The position numbers and the translations under genes are program-made. Positions 42,402-50,474 of a stretch of DNA of 64,000 nucleotides are shown in pieces. Positions within the stretch are counted from its first letter, which is position 1. The number at the start of each line of letters is the position of its first letter. The notes beneath the pieces are model-generated. The model made no database searches. It was not told where the DNA came from and saw only the letters and a program-made list of their open reading frames with translations. This DNA is from Kiloniella sp. EL199 (lineage in GTDB: Bacteria > Pseudomonadota > Alphaproteobacteria > Kiloniellales > Kiloniellaceae). The stretch is taken from contig NZ_OMPU01000013.1 of the NCBI RefSeq assembly GCF_900313065.1, positions 248,001 through 312,000 on the forward strand, written 5' to 3'.

Positions 42402-43062
42402 CCCATAGGCCCCTTATTCTGTTTCCCTGTTTTACGTCACAATGTTTATTTCGCAACGTTTATTACTCAACATTCATTTCAGCGACAGATTTTATAATCC
42501 GATTGCGTTATTCCTACAGATATCAAGTAACCAGCTTTTATCTAAAAATAACACTTATTTAGATAGCATTGGCACAATGGACATTCAAGTTCACCCGCAC
42601 AACCTGTAAAACAGAACTTTTGGCAAAGGCTATAAACAAAGAAAGTTACACTTTAGCTGTCAGATTTAGTCATGTTCTTTTATATATCGTGAAATCTACA
42701 GAGTATTTCAAATCGTAACTGATAAAAAAATTTGTGTAATGAAAGCATAAAAGCTAACTATCTGGATTTTCTATATTATCTTGAAGAGATGATTAAGTTG
42801 CCAAGGGGAAAGAAACAGAGTCTTACAGTCAGCAGCTAAACAACAAATCCTGTCTTCTGTCGCAAACCCTTCTCGTAACTTCGTATTTTCGCTCTTTCCA
42901 ACTGACGTACTTTGCTATAATTCAGCAATGGCTTTTAGACATTTATCTGGAATGTCAGAACCGTGTTCCCTAAATAATGATCGAATCATTGTTTAGAGGT
43001 GATATACATTACCAAAAGCTACGATTACCAAATGTAACCAAGCCGGACGAAAGAACAGATCA
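42402..43062. other. Long gap upstream of ribA with promoter and palindrome
   Basis: 660 bases without a gene. An extended -10 element TGCTATAAT lies at 42913-42921 and could start the ribA transcript. A 25-base dyad (42971-42995) lies downstream of it. I do not see the conserved helices of an FMN riboswitch. The left half shows nothing beyond AT-rich sequence. Confidence 0.5.
42971..42995. promoter_or_regulatory. Imperfect 25-base palindrome in the ribA leader
   Basis: TAAATAATGAT and ATCATTGTTTA are separated by CGA. The arms pair with a single mismatch (a T-G pair). It lies about 50 bases after the TGCTATAAT element and about 70 bases before the GTG of ribA. Candidate operator or RNA hairpin. 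Confidence 0.45.
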
Positions 43063-44196
43063 GTGCCAGCGCTAGAAGAAAATGCCGCAAGGATCCTCCC
43101 TGCTGTTGAGCGAGCTATTGCAGAATTGCGCCGTGGAGCAGCCGTTATTGTACAGCGCCCGGACGGACAGTCTGCCTTAATTCAGGCATCTGAAACTTCA
43201 TCTGATGAAAGCCTGAATAGACTCCGGAATATCAGCAATGCGGAACCCTGCCTTCTTTTAACCGCTCGACGTGCAGCAGCAATTGGTATCAACGAAGCAG
43301 AACCGCTTATCAATACGACCGAGGTTATTGCTTTTGCCTTGGACGGAATGTCACCAGAAGCCGCAGCTTATCTTGCTGATCCCGTACATGATCCCTTGGG
43401 CATCAACCTACGGCATGACAACTTTCTGACCACAGAAGTCCCCGAAATCCTGGCACGTAATGCCGTTCTTTTAACAAAACTGGCGTGCCTGCTTCCTGCA
43501 GCTCTGTTTGTGAATCTGCCTGATGGTGCAGACACAGAACTTGCAAAAGAACATAATCTCTTAATCGTTTCAGCAGATGACATTGCAAGCTATCGGAGTA
43601 CAGCAGCTTATAGTCTGAAAAAAGTTGCCTCTGCTCAAGTTCCATTGGAAGTGGCTGAAAAGACCACCGTTGTTGCCTTTCGCCCCAAAGACGGTGGTAC
43701 AGAACATCTTGCACTCGTTATCGGAGACCCTGACCCGAATCAACCAACGCTGATCCGTTTGCATTCCGAATGTTTTACCGGCGATCTACTTGGCAGTTTA
43801 CGGTGTGATTGCGGCGACCAACTTCGCGGTGCCGTTAGTCTTATGGAAGAACAGGGTGGCGGCATCCTGCTCTATCTCTCACAAGAAGGTCGTGGTATAG
43901 GTCTGATGAACAAGCTCAGAGCCTATGAACTGCAGGATAGAGGTGCCGATACGTCTGATGCAAATGAACTCGTCGGTTTTGATCCTGATGAACGCGTGTA
44001 TATTCCTGCCGCAGAAATGCTACGACAATTAGGATATGATGAAGTCAGGCTTCTCACCAACAATCCGGAAAAAGCTAACTCTTTAATAGAATGTGGCATA
44101 GAGGTCATTGAAATGGTCCCACACCACTTCCCTTCAAACGGCCACAATGAATTTTATCTGAAAACCAAAGCAACGCGCTTCGGACACAAGCTCTGA
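43063..44196 (+). CDS. ribA: GTP cyclohydrolase II with N-terminal extension
   Basis: First committed enzyme of riboflavin synthesis, opening the ring of GTP; 377 residues from a GTG start. The C-terminal ~200 residues form the GTP cyclohydrolase II domain. Zinc ligands are C237, C248 and C250 (SECFTGDLLG and RCDCGDQL), followed by QEGRGIGLMNKLRAYELQD. The N-terminal ~170 residues are an alphaproteobacterial extension that looks like a worn relic of the RibB (DHBP synthase) fold and is probably not catalytic. The upstream leader carries a palindrome. Stands alone. Confidence 0.92.
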   Translation: MPALEENAARILPAVERAIAELRRGAAVIVQRPDGQSALIQASETSSDESLNRLRNISNAEPCLLLTARRAAAIGINEAEPLINTTEVIAFALDGMSPEAAAYLADPVHDPLGINLRHDNFLTTEVPEILARNAVLLTKLACLLPAALFVNLPDGADTELAKEHNLLIVSADDIASYRSTAAYSLKKVASAQVPLEVAEKTTVVAFRPKDGGTEHLALVIGDPDPNQPTLIRLHSECFTGDLLGSLRCDCGDQLRGAVSLMEEQGGGILLYLSQEGRGIGLMNKLRAYELQDRGADTSDANELVGFDPDERVYIPAAEMLRQLGYDEVRLLTNNPEKANSLIECGIEVIEMVPHHFPSNGHNEFYLKTKATRFGHKL

Positions 44197-44376
44197 TAAA
44201 ACAGGCACTCAAAGCATTGAATTTGAGGGATATATAATCACTGTCATCGGCAAGCCTTTCCTCATTCCGGGAAAAGTATTCCCACCAAGTTGATCAAAGT
44301 GAACCAAAAACACTGAAATAAAGACCTAAATTAATTGGCCCAATCATTGCATTAATATACCTGAATTAACGATCAG

Positions 44377-45480
44377 GTGATTATCAGGCTTATGTTGGAT
44401 CAGCTCTATTCTCAAAAAATTACCCCAAAAGGACAGATCAGTCCTGCCAATAATCATGGCCAAAATAATAATTTGAGATCAGGTAGTGTTGCGCTTGGAA
44501 CAATTCCGGATTCTATCAAAAAAGAGAATGAGACGGGACTAAAAACCGCTTCTGTCACGAAATCAACACAAGAACACCAATTCAAAAACGAACTTGAAAA
44601 AGCAAATACGGCAAAAACAAATACGACAGAGAAGAAAGACTGGCCTGTTAAGCATAAGACACCGGACCCAAAAAGTTCTGAGCAAGAAGAACAAACTTTC
44701 GGGTTCTTTGATTTCCTGGATGTTATAAATCCACTTCAACACATTCCAGTGATTTCAACTCTGTACAGAGAGATCACTGGCGACGAAATCCAGCCAGCCG
44801 CACGGATTGCCGGCGGTATGATTTTTGGTGGACCAACAGGATTTATTACTGCCATTGCAAACTCAGTTTCAGAAGAGACCACTGGCAAAGATATTGGTGA
44901 AAATATATTAGAAGCTTTTCTTGGACCAAATGAACTAGATGAAGAAAGTCCCATTCAAACTGCCGCGTTAGAAACGTCATCCCAGAATGTAACAACTCCG
45001 TTATTTTCCCAACTGGCACCTGTTATCCCGCCAGCGCCCGTTCAGCAGCCAAAGCCAGAAAATGCAATCGTCTCAAATAACCCGGGTTCAACATCATCAC
45101 CACTTGAAGGAAAAGCAGCGCTGACAGCCCTGTATAATGACCTGGCAAAACCTAAAGCCACAGAACCTGTTTCACAGGAAATTAGAGCATCGAATGCAAG
45201 TTTGGATATCCAACAGGAAGCCCCACGACCTCTACCAGCATCAAAGCCGGGAAAATGGTTTCCCCTATCTGGCGGTAATGTGCTGATCGCGCAAACCTCA
45301 CATCTTCCGCAAACAAGACCATCCAAACCAGTATCACAGCCAATAGAATCCACAACGACATTACCAAAAACAGACAATGCACCATCGGCTGAGGAAACCA
45401 TTGCATCTATCGAAAGTGATTTCGCACAAAATCTGTTAAACGGGCTTGATAAATATCAACAGTTAAAAAGCAATAATTGA
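44377..45480 (+). CDS. Conserved hypothetical protein with a central Gly-rich hydrophobic motif
   Basis: Protein of 367 residues; GTG 44377 is the first start, but ATG 44392 is also possible. The N- and C-terminal thirds are low-complexity, polar and proline/serine-rich, suggesting disorder. The central block (about residues 105-175) is well ordered and appears conserved in relatives: NPLQHIPVISTLYREITGDE, then AARIAGGMIFGGPTGFITAI with a glycine-zipper pattern that could insert into or lie on a membrane. No function is known to me. It is followed closely by an L,D-transpeptidase gene and a lipoprotein gene, so an envelope role is possible. Confidence 0.75.
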   Translation: MIIRLMLDQLYSQKITPKGQISPANNHGQNNNLRSGSVALGTIPDSIKKENETGLKTASVTKSTQEHQFKNELEKANTAKTNTTEKKDWPVKHKTPDPKSSEQEEQTFGFFDFLDVINPLQHIPVISTLYREITGDEIQPAARIAGGMIFGGPTGFITAIANSVSEETTGKDIGENILEAFLGPNELDEESPIQTAALETSSQNVTTPLFSQLAPVIPPAPVQQPKPENAIVSNNPGSTSSPLEGKAALTALYNDLAKPKATEPVSQEIRASNASLDIQQEAPRPLPASKPGKWFPLSGGNVLIAQTSHLPQTRPSKPVSQPIESTTTLPKTDNAPSAEETIASIESDFAQNLLNGLDKYQQLKSNN

Positions 45481-45507
45481 AGCCTCGACAATCCAGACTG
45501 AATATGT

Positions 45508-46083
45508 ATGTTTGGCCCAGCTTATCTCAAAGGACTGATCTCGGGTACGAACATGGATATCATCGTTCAATCAATTAATGGCAAGTGGCAAGCATCTTTC
45601 GGTGACAAAATCTGGCCCTGTGCTATTGGTAAAAATGGCATCGTTCCAGCAAATGAAAAAGTTGAAGGTGATGGCAAAACACCAATTGGAAGCTGGGATT
45701 TAACAAAAGTTCTTTATCGCGCAGATCGTATATCTCTGGAGCAAAGAAAAGAAATAGGCAAAGCCATTGAGATAGCACCCTTATGCCAAAGAGATGGCTG
45801 GTGTGATGAACCAGAAGATCCCTATTACAATCAAGCTGTTATCGTTCCCTACACATCTCGCTACGAAGTCTTGTGGAAAGATCAGGAAAACACCTACGAT
45901 CTCATCGGACTCCTCAGTCATAATGCTGATCCGGTGATTCCAAGCCGGGGATCTGCGATATTTCTTCATGTGGCCAAGCCTGACCTGACACCAACAGAAG
46001 GCTGTGTTGCTCTTGAACTCAATGACCTCTTGAAGCTACTATCATTCATGAAAGAACAAACAAAAATTACCATACAGGGTTAG
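45508..46083 (+). CDS. L,D-transpeptidase (YkuD) family protein
   Basis: Protein of 191 residues; the more likely start is ATG 45553 (176 residues), giving MDIIVQSINGKWQ. The YkuD catalytic region lies near the C-terminus: histidine in IFLHVAK and the nucleophilic cysteine in TPTEGCVALE, about 13 residues later. The GKTPIGSWDL segment matches the family's substrate-loop region. It belongs to the short cytoplasm- or periplasm-facing subgroup without an obvious signal peptide. It would cross-link or trim peptidoglycan stems, or act on lipoprotein attachment. It sits between the hypothetical protein and a lipoprotein gene. Confidence 0.85.
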   Translation: MFGPAYLKGLISGTNMDIIVQSINGKWQASFGDKIWPCAIGKNGIVPANEKVEGDGKTPIGSWDLTKVLYRADRISLEQRKEIGKAIEIAPLCQRDGWCDEPEDPYYNQAVIVPYTSRYEVLWKDQENTYDLIGLLSHNADPVIPSRGSAIFLHVAKPDLTPTEGCVALELNDLLKLLSFMKEQTKITIQG

Positions 46084-46091
46084 TTCTGTAT

Positions 46092-46655
46092 ATGTTAAAG
46101 AGACTTGTATCACCGCTCATATTTGCACTTTTTACCACTTCTTGCATAAGTTCCGGGGATTTGACTTTGGTCAGGACGGCAACTTATGGAGCTTATACAT
46201 CCGGCGACGCCGTTCTTGCCGCTAATCATTCCCCCATAAAAATAACTCTGCAAGAAAATGTCTCTTCTCCTGAACCAGGTAAAGCAATCGCATCCGCAAT
46301 GGAACAATATGGTCCAAAATGGTTCAGAGCTAACTACAGCTCAACAATGACAGATCATAAAACGCAAGGGTACGAACTGCGTTGGTTTTATAACGCCCCG
46401 ATCAACGCAAATGAAGATCGCCTTTGCGACGATGACTATGCCAACTCTTTGGAAGAATCCGAAGCGCCAACACATATTTTGCTGGGTGCCTTTTGTCGGA
46501 AATCAACATTTCTCTCCAGTATTCGTGCAACCATCGTTGAAGACTTTAACACTGATAAATTCAGAAGAACAGTTGGGTATATGGGGTGGAAGTTGATGCC
46601 GATCAGGAATCCTGATCGGATTGAAAACTGTAAAAAAATAGAAGAGTGCCTGTAA
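46092..46655 (+). CDS. Putative lipoprotein of unknown function
   Basis: Protein of 187 residues with a lipoprotein signal peptide: a short positive start, a hydrophobic core, then the lipobox FTTSC, so C18 would be lipid-modified. The mature part (about 165 residues) contains four further cysteines that may form disulfides. It has TLVRTATYGAYTSGD near the start and a RRTVGYMGW motif later. No family was recognised. It starts eight bases after the transpeptidase gene and is probably co-transcribed. Confidence 0.75.
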   Translation: MLKRLVSPLIFALFTTSCISSGDLTLVRTATYGAYTSGDAVLAANHSPIKITLQENVSSPEPGKAIASAMEQYGPKWFRANYSSTMTDHKTQGYELRWFYNAPINANEDRLCDDDYANSLEESEAPTHILLGAFCRKSTFLSSIRATIVEDFNTDKFRRTVGYMGWKLMPIRNPDRIENCKKIEECL

Positions 46656-46658
46656 AAT

Positions 46659-46686
46659 CCCTATAGTCTCAGCCCTATAGTCTCAG
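46659..46686. repeat. Short tandem repeat after the lipoprotein gene
   Basis: CCCTATAGTCTCAG occurs twice in direct succession, just after the lipoprotein stop codon and before the convergent yggS gene. No stem-loop is evident. It may reflect slippage. Confidence 0.5.
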
Positions 46687-46693
46687 GGTGAGC

Positions 46694-47362
46694 TCAGATT
46701 TTATTGCGTTCCCCAAAAATACTGGATCCAACACGGACATCTGTGGCCCCGAACCGCACAGCTTTTTCAAAATCGGCACTCATTCCCATAGAAATGCGCT
46801 GAAGATTATGTTTCTGTGCCAATTCATATAGAAAAGAAAAATGGGTTGCAGCTTCTTCATCAACCGGGGGAATACACATCAATCCGATAACAGGTAGCCC
46901 CTGTTCTTTTGAAAAGGAAATCAAGCTGTCCAGATCTTTTGGCAAGACGCCTGCTTTTTGCTCTTCCTCACCAGTATTCACCTGAATAAAACAGTCCGGC
47001 CAGCGATCCTGTTTTTTCATTTCCTTGATAAGCGCACTTACAAGCTTTGGCCTGTCTACAGATTCAATAACATCAAACAGGGAAACAGCTTCCTTGGCCT
47101 TATTGGTTTGCAAGGGACCGATAAGATGTACTTCAATATCACTGTGCTGATCTTTTAAGTCACGAAACTTGGATAGGGCTTCCTGGACCTTGTTTTCACC
47201 AAAAACCTTCTGGCCTGCCGCATAAGCTTCCTCTACAGCCTCCAAAGGTTTTGTTTTACTAACAGCAATCAAATTAACATCGCCCTGATTCATAAAGGAT
47301 GTTTTAACAGCTGTATCGATTTTCTCTTTTATGGAGAGCAAGTTTTCAGCAATAAGAGACAT
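46694..47362 (-). CDS. yggS: YggS/PLPBP family pyridoxal phosphate-binding protein
   Basis: PLP homeostasis protein of 222 residues with a single TIM-barrel domain. The PLP lysine lies in IAVSKTKP near residue 33. The GENKVQE motif and HLIGPLQTNKAKEA are signatures, as is the C-terminal SMGMSADFEKAVRFGATDVRVG. I choose ATG 47362 over TTG 47368 because an ideal GGGGGG stands in front of it. The sequence GGGGGGATT just before the start is exactly complementary to the two loops of the candidate small RNA near 23.0 kb. The sulfotransferase gene lies 12 bases upstream in the same direction. Confidence 0.95.
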   Translation of the reverse strand: MSLIAENLLSIKEKIDTAVKTSFMNQGDVNLIAVSKTKPLEAVEEAYAAGQKVFGENKVQEALSKFRDLKDQHSDIEVHLIGPLQTNKAKEAVSLFDVIESVDRPKLVSALIKEMKKQDRWPDCFIQVNTGEEEQKAGVLPKDLDSLISFSKEQGLPVIGLMCIPPVDEEAATHFSFLYELAQKHNLQRISMGMSADFEKAVRFGATDVRVGSSIFGERNKI

Positions 47363-47374
47363 CTTCAATCCCCC

Positions 47375-48190
47375 CTAAAGATAGCCAAAACGTTTCATCT
47401 GTTGGCCATGATCTTTTTCAATCTGCTTAATCTGCTTATTGGTCAGAACGGTTTTCCATTGTTCTGATTTACCTGATCGGAAAAAGCGTTCGCTATTTTT
47501 AGATTTTTCAGTGAAGCCCTGTTTTTGCTCGAGCTCCTGAAGGGTTTTAAAGGAAGAATGTTTGATCGCACGCTGGATTCTATCATCATCTCTGGTGATA
47601 CCCAACTTCTTGGAGATAGCCCCAAAAATTTCGGTTGGTTTTTCCAGCATATCTTCATATCGATGAACCAGAAGGGTTTTATGTGGAATCTGCGTCCAGG
47701 ATTTCACATGGTTAGACCAGCTATTATAAACTTCATATAGAACTTTATCAGATTTCGACGTTTCTTTCGCCATAATTTCAATAGACTCATCTATCGAAAC
47801 ACCAAAATGGTCTGCAGCGGAAATCACGACATCTCTTGGATCTCTGACTATATATATAGCAGCACCTGTTGCATCCATAGCAACAAGGGGCTTGCCAAGA
47901 TATTCGCCGAGAAAGTTATGGGTTTTGAGAATTAAGATATTTTTACTGCGTCTGGATATTTCGCGTTGAACATCTGCGCGGATATTAGCAAGATCACTTT
48001 CGCTAGCTTGTTCCAATGGTTTGTTGAAAGCATTTTTATACCAAAGGGAATTAGCTTCGCCTGAACATATTTCGCTAATTTTATTAACTGGTAATGGCTC
48101 TTTAGAATCAGAAATTAAATTCGCTAAAAAAGTACGCATCCACGTATTTCCAGATTTTGGATAAGACGCGAGCCACAAAATTCCAGGCAT
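47375..48190 (-). CDS. Sulfotransferase domain protein
   Basis: Transferase of 271 residues that would move a sulfate group from PAPS to an alcohol, amine or sugar. The 5'-phosphosulfate loop is SYPKSGNTWMRTFL at about residues 9-22. The 3'-phosphate binding region is YIVRDPRDVVISAADHFG. The C-terminal half has KTLLVHRYEDMLEKP, as in the cytosolic sulfotransferase-like family. The fold is soluble and there is no signal peptide. The acceptor is unknown; surface glycans or lipids are possible. It forms an operon with yggS, 12 bases downstream. Confidence 0.88.
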   Translation of the reverse strand: MPGILWLASYPKSGNTWMRTFLANLISDSKEPLPVNKISEICSGEANSLWYKNAFNKPLEQASESDLANIRADVQREISRRSKNILILKTHNFLGEYLGKPLVAMDATGAAIYIVRDPRDVVISAADHFGVSIDESIEIMAKETSKSDKVLYEVYNSWSNHVKSWTQIPHKTLLVHRYEDMLEKPTEIFGAISKKLGITRDDDRIQRAIKHSSFKTLQELEQKQGFTEKSKNSERFFRSGKSEQWKTVLTNKQIKQIEKDHGQQMKRFGYL

Positions 48191-48605
48191 AGTAAAATAT
48201 TACTCCATAAGACATAGCTAAATATCATGACATCATAAATGTGATGCTTCAGACATAATCAACCAAACAAGGTACATCTAGCAGTTTCCTTATATATATA
48301 GCAATAAATGATGGAGTTCTGATTTTATGAGAGATAATGGAATCCAAACTAGACGATGTTGAGAAAACTGACCTTAAACCATTCTACCTCCCCCCCAAAG
48401 CATCTTATTCATTAATGAAATGCCTATTTTCTTTAACAAATATTGGGGTTAAATGGATAATTGTTGCATCAATGCCACAGTGATACTTAAAAACAATGCA
48501 CATCTGCCAACAGGGCTTGAGTTCCTGAAAAAAAGGGTGTTATCTGAGCACACTAATTTTGAGGGGGAGTATCCTCTTCATAAGTTTATCTTTTGGAGAT
48601 CGAAA
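48191..48605. promoter_or_regulatory. Porin upstream region
   Basis: About 415 bases between the divergent sulfotransferase and porin genes. GGAG lies six to ten bases before the porin ATG. An open frame from 48453 into the porin has no signal peptide character and is not considered translated. A long porin leader, often a target of small RNAs, is likely, but no defined promoter is picked out by eye. Confidence 0.5.
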
Positions 48606-49673
48606 ATGAAAAAATTCCTGCTTGCTAGCTCTGCAATGGTTGCAGCTACTGCAGTTTCCGCTCCAGCATTTGCTGAAGACGGAAAAATCAACCTGTCAGT
48701 ATTCACTCAGTTCCACGCTTCTTCTACAGATGCTGATAATGACACAAACAACACAGATAATGCTGGTTCAAACAACGGTCACGATTTCAACACAAACTCT
48801 GAAATCAAACTGACTGCTTCCAACACAGCTGACAACGGCCTGAAATACGGTCTTGTTATTGAGCTAGAAGCTGATCAGGGCGGCGATAACAACACAGATG
48901 AAAACTACATCTGGCTCGAAGGTGACTTTGGTCGCGTTGAACTTGGCGACCAGGATGGTGCAAACGGTCTGTTCGTTTCCGGTGCTGACGTTGGCCTAAT
49001 GTACGGTATGATCGATAACCCAACTGGTTCAGCTGTCAAATCTGGTGATGCTGATACTGCTGCTGATGTAGCAGACTCTGGCGATTCAACAAAAATCACA
49101 TACTACACACCTTCTTTTAACGGTTTCAAAGCTGGTCTAACGTATGCACCAGATGCTACCGAGGGTTCATCTGTTGCAAGACGTAAAACTGATCTTCAAA
49201 GAGAACAAACCGTTGAAGCTGGTCTAAATTATTCCGGTTCTTTCAATGATGTTTCTCTTGAAGTTGGTGCTTCAGCTGTTTGGGCTGATACTAATGGTAA
49301 AGGTGCTGGCGTTGACAGCAGTGACAACACTGTTTGGGGTGCTGGAATCGGTGGTAAAGTTGGCTTCGCTGGCTTCACAATCGGTACAGGTGTTTCTTAC
49401 GAAGACGGTGACGATGTATTTGACAACCAGCTAACTGTTGATGCTGGTATCAACTACACAACTGGTCCATGGCAGGTTGCTGTTGCTGGTGTTTGGTCTG
49501 AGCAAGAAGCAAACTCTGGTGGTACTGACGTAGAGAACTCAGCTATCTCCGCTGGTGTACAGTACGAAGTTGCTCCGGGTCTTTCCGTATACGGTTCTGC
49601 GATCACTGGTGATTATGAAGGTGGTTCTGAAGATTTCACATCAGTTCAGACTGGTGTTCTTGTAAGCTTCTAA
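48606..49673 (+). CDS. Outer-membrane porin, Rhodobacter/Porin_4 type
   Basis: Beta-barrel porin of 355 residues. The signal peptide (MKKFLLASSAMVAATAVSA) ends at a likely cleavage after AFA. The mature part has alternating strands rich in Gly, Asn and Asp, the loop with WLEGDFGRVELGDQDGA near residue 110, and FNGFKAGLTYAPD. The final residue is phenylalanine (VLVSF), needed for assembly by the Bam machinery. It forms a general diffusion channel as a trimer. Codon use looks highly biased (repeated GCT, GGT and AAC), which fits strong expression. A strong terminator follows the stop. Confidence 0.93.
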   Translation: MKKFLLASSAMVAATAVSAPAFAEDGKINLSVFTQFHASSTDADNDTNNTDNAGSNNGHDFNTNSEIKLTASNTADNGLKYGLVIELEADQGGDNNTDENYIWLEGDFGRVELGDQDGANGLFVSGADVGLMYGMIDNPTGSAVKSGDADTAADVADSGDSTKITYYTPSFNGFKAGLTYAPDATEGSSVARRKTDLQREQTVEAGLNYSGSFNDVSLEVGASAVWADTNGKGAGVDSSDNTVWGAGIGGKVGFAGFTIGTGVSYEDGDDVFDNQLTVDAGINYTTGPWQVAVAGVWSEQEANSGGTDVENSAISAGVQYEVAPGLSVYGSAITGDYEGGSEDFTSVQTGVLVSF

Positions 49674-49697
49674 TTTAAGCTTTCAATAAACAAAATG

Positions 49698-49737
49698 TAC
49701 TGCCAGTGCTAAAATTAGCACTGGCAGTATTTTTTTG
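49698..49737 (+). terminator. Strong intrinsic terminator after the porin
   Basis: Perfect 15-bp stem (TACTGCCAGTGCTAA and complement) with a tight loop, followed by eight T residues. It ends the porin transcript. Confidence 0.93.
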
Positions 49738-49794
49738 TGCTTTTTTTTATGGTAGCTATAGAGCCAATTTTAATAAGCTTCGAAAGAAACGTTC

Positions 49795-50331
49795 ATGTCG
49801 CTCAAGAGCTTTGCTTCCCGATACCTGATTATTCTGCTTTCTTTTCTTTTACTCACAGCCTGTGGTTTACAAGGCAGAGATAAAAAAATCGAAAACCAAA
49901 GTGATAAATATTACAAACAAACAGGTGGTTCGCTGCTCGGTGGAAAAGATGGTGGTATAAACCTTCTTGGTGGTGACGACAAAAATAAACCACAGGATGG
50001 CGGTGCAGGAATTGGGGTAAATTCTTTCCTTTGGCGCGCTTCACTGGATACCATAGCTTTCATGCCGCTAACCTCTGCTGATCCCTTCGGCGGTGTGATT
50101 ATTACAGATTGGTACAGCCCAGACGAAGCCAAGCCAGAGCGCTTTAAAGTTAACGTATTCATTCTTGGCCGTGATCTTCGCGCTGATGGCGTACGGGCTT
50201 CTGTTTTCAAACAACAACGTGACGTTACAGGTAGTTGGATTGACTCAAAAGTCGATCCTAAAACCGGGACAGAGTTGGAAGATGCAATTCTTACCCGTGC
50301 ACGCCAGTTACGCATTGCATCAAGTGAATAG
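49795..50331 (+). CDS. DUF3576 domain lipoprotein
   Basis: Protein of 178 residues with a lipoprotein signal: hydrophobic core SLLLSFLLL-type stretch and lipobox LLTAC. A low-complexity Gly/Asp/Lys linker (GGKDGGINLLGGDDKNK) leads to the DUF3576 domain, with NSFLWRASLDTIAFMPL and GGVIITDWYSP. DUF3576 proteins sit before leuS in many alphaproteobacteria, and this one does too. The function is unknown; it is thought to act at the outer membrane. Confidence 0.9.
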   Translation: MSLKSFASRYLIILLSFLLLTACGLQGRDKKIENQSDKYYKQTGGSLLGGKDGGINLLGGDDKNKPQDGGAGIGVNSFLWRASLDTIAFMPLTSADPFGGVIITDWYSPDEAKPERFKVNVFILGRDLRADGVRASVFKQQRDVTGSWIDSKVDPKTGTELEDAILTRARQLRIASSE

Positions 50332-50474
50332 ATCCGATTTTCCTCGTTCGTGGAAATTGGAACAATCCGTAATCAAGGCCGCAGAAATTGAACGACATTC
50401 ATCTGTGGCCTTTTACCCTTGTTAGTCACCAGCTTTTCACAAGCCCATATTATATATAAGTAAGTCTGAACATT

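Noticed and set aside
42402-43062. FMN riboswitch before ribA
   Set aside because: The conserved aptamer segments could not be found by eye; only a palindrome is present.
48453-48605. N-terminal extension of the porin frame (51 extra residues)
   Set aside because: The signal peptide and a GGAG ribosome site place the start at 48606; the extension would bury the signal peptide.
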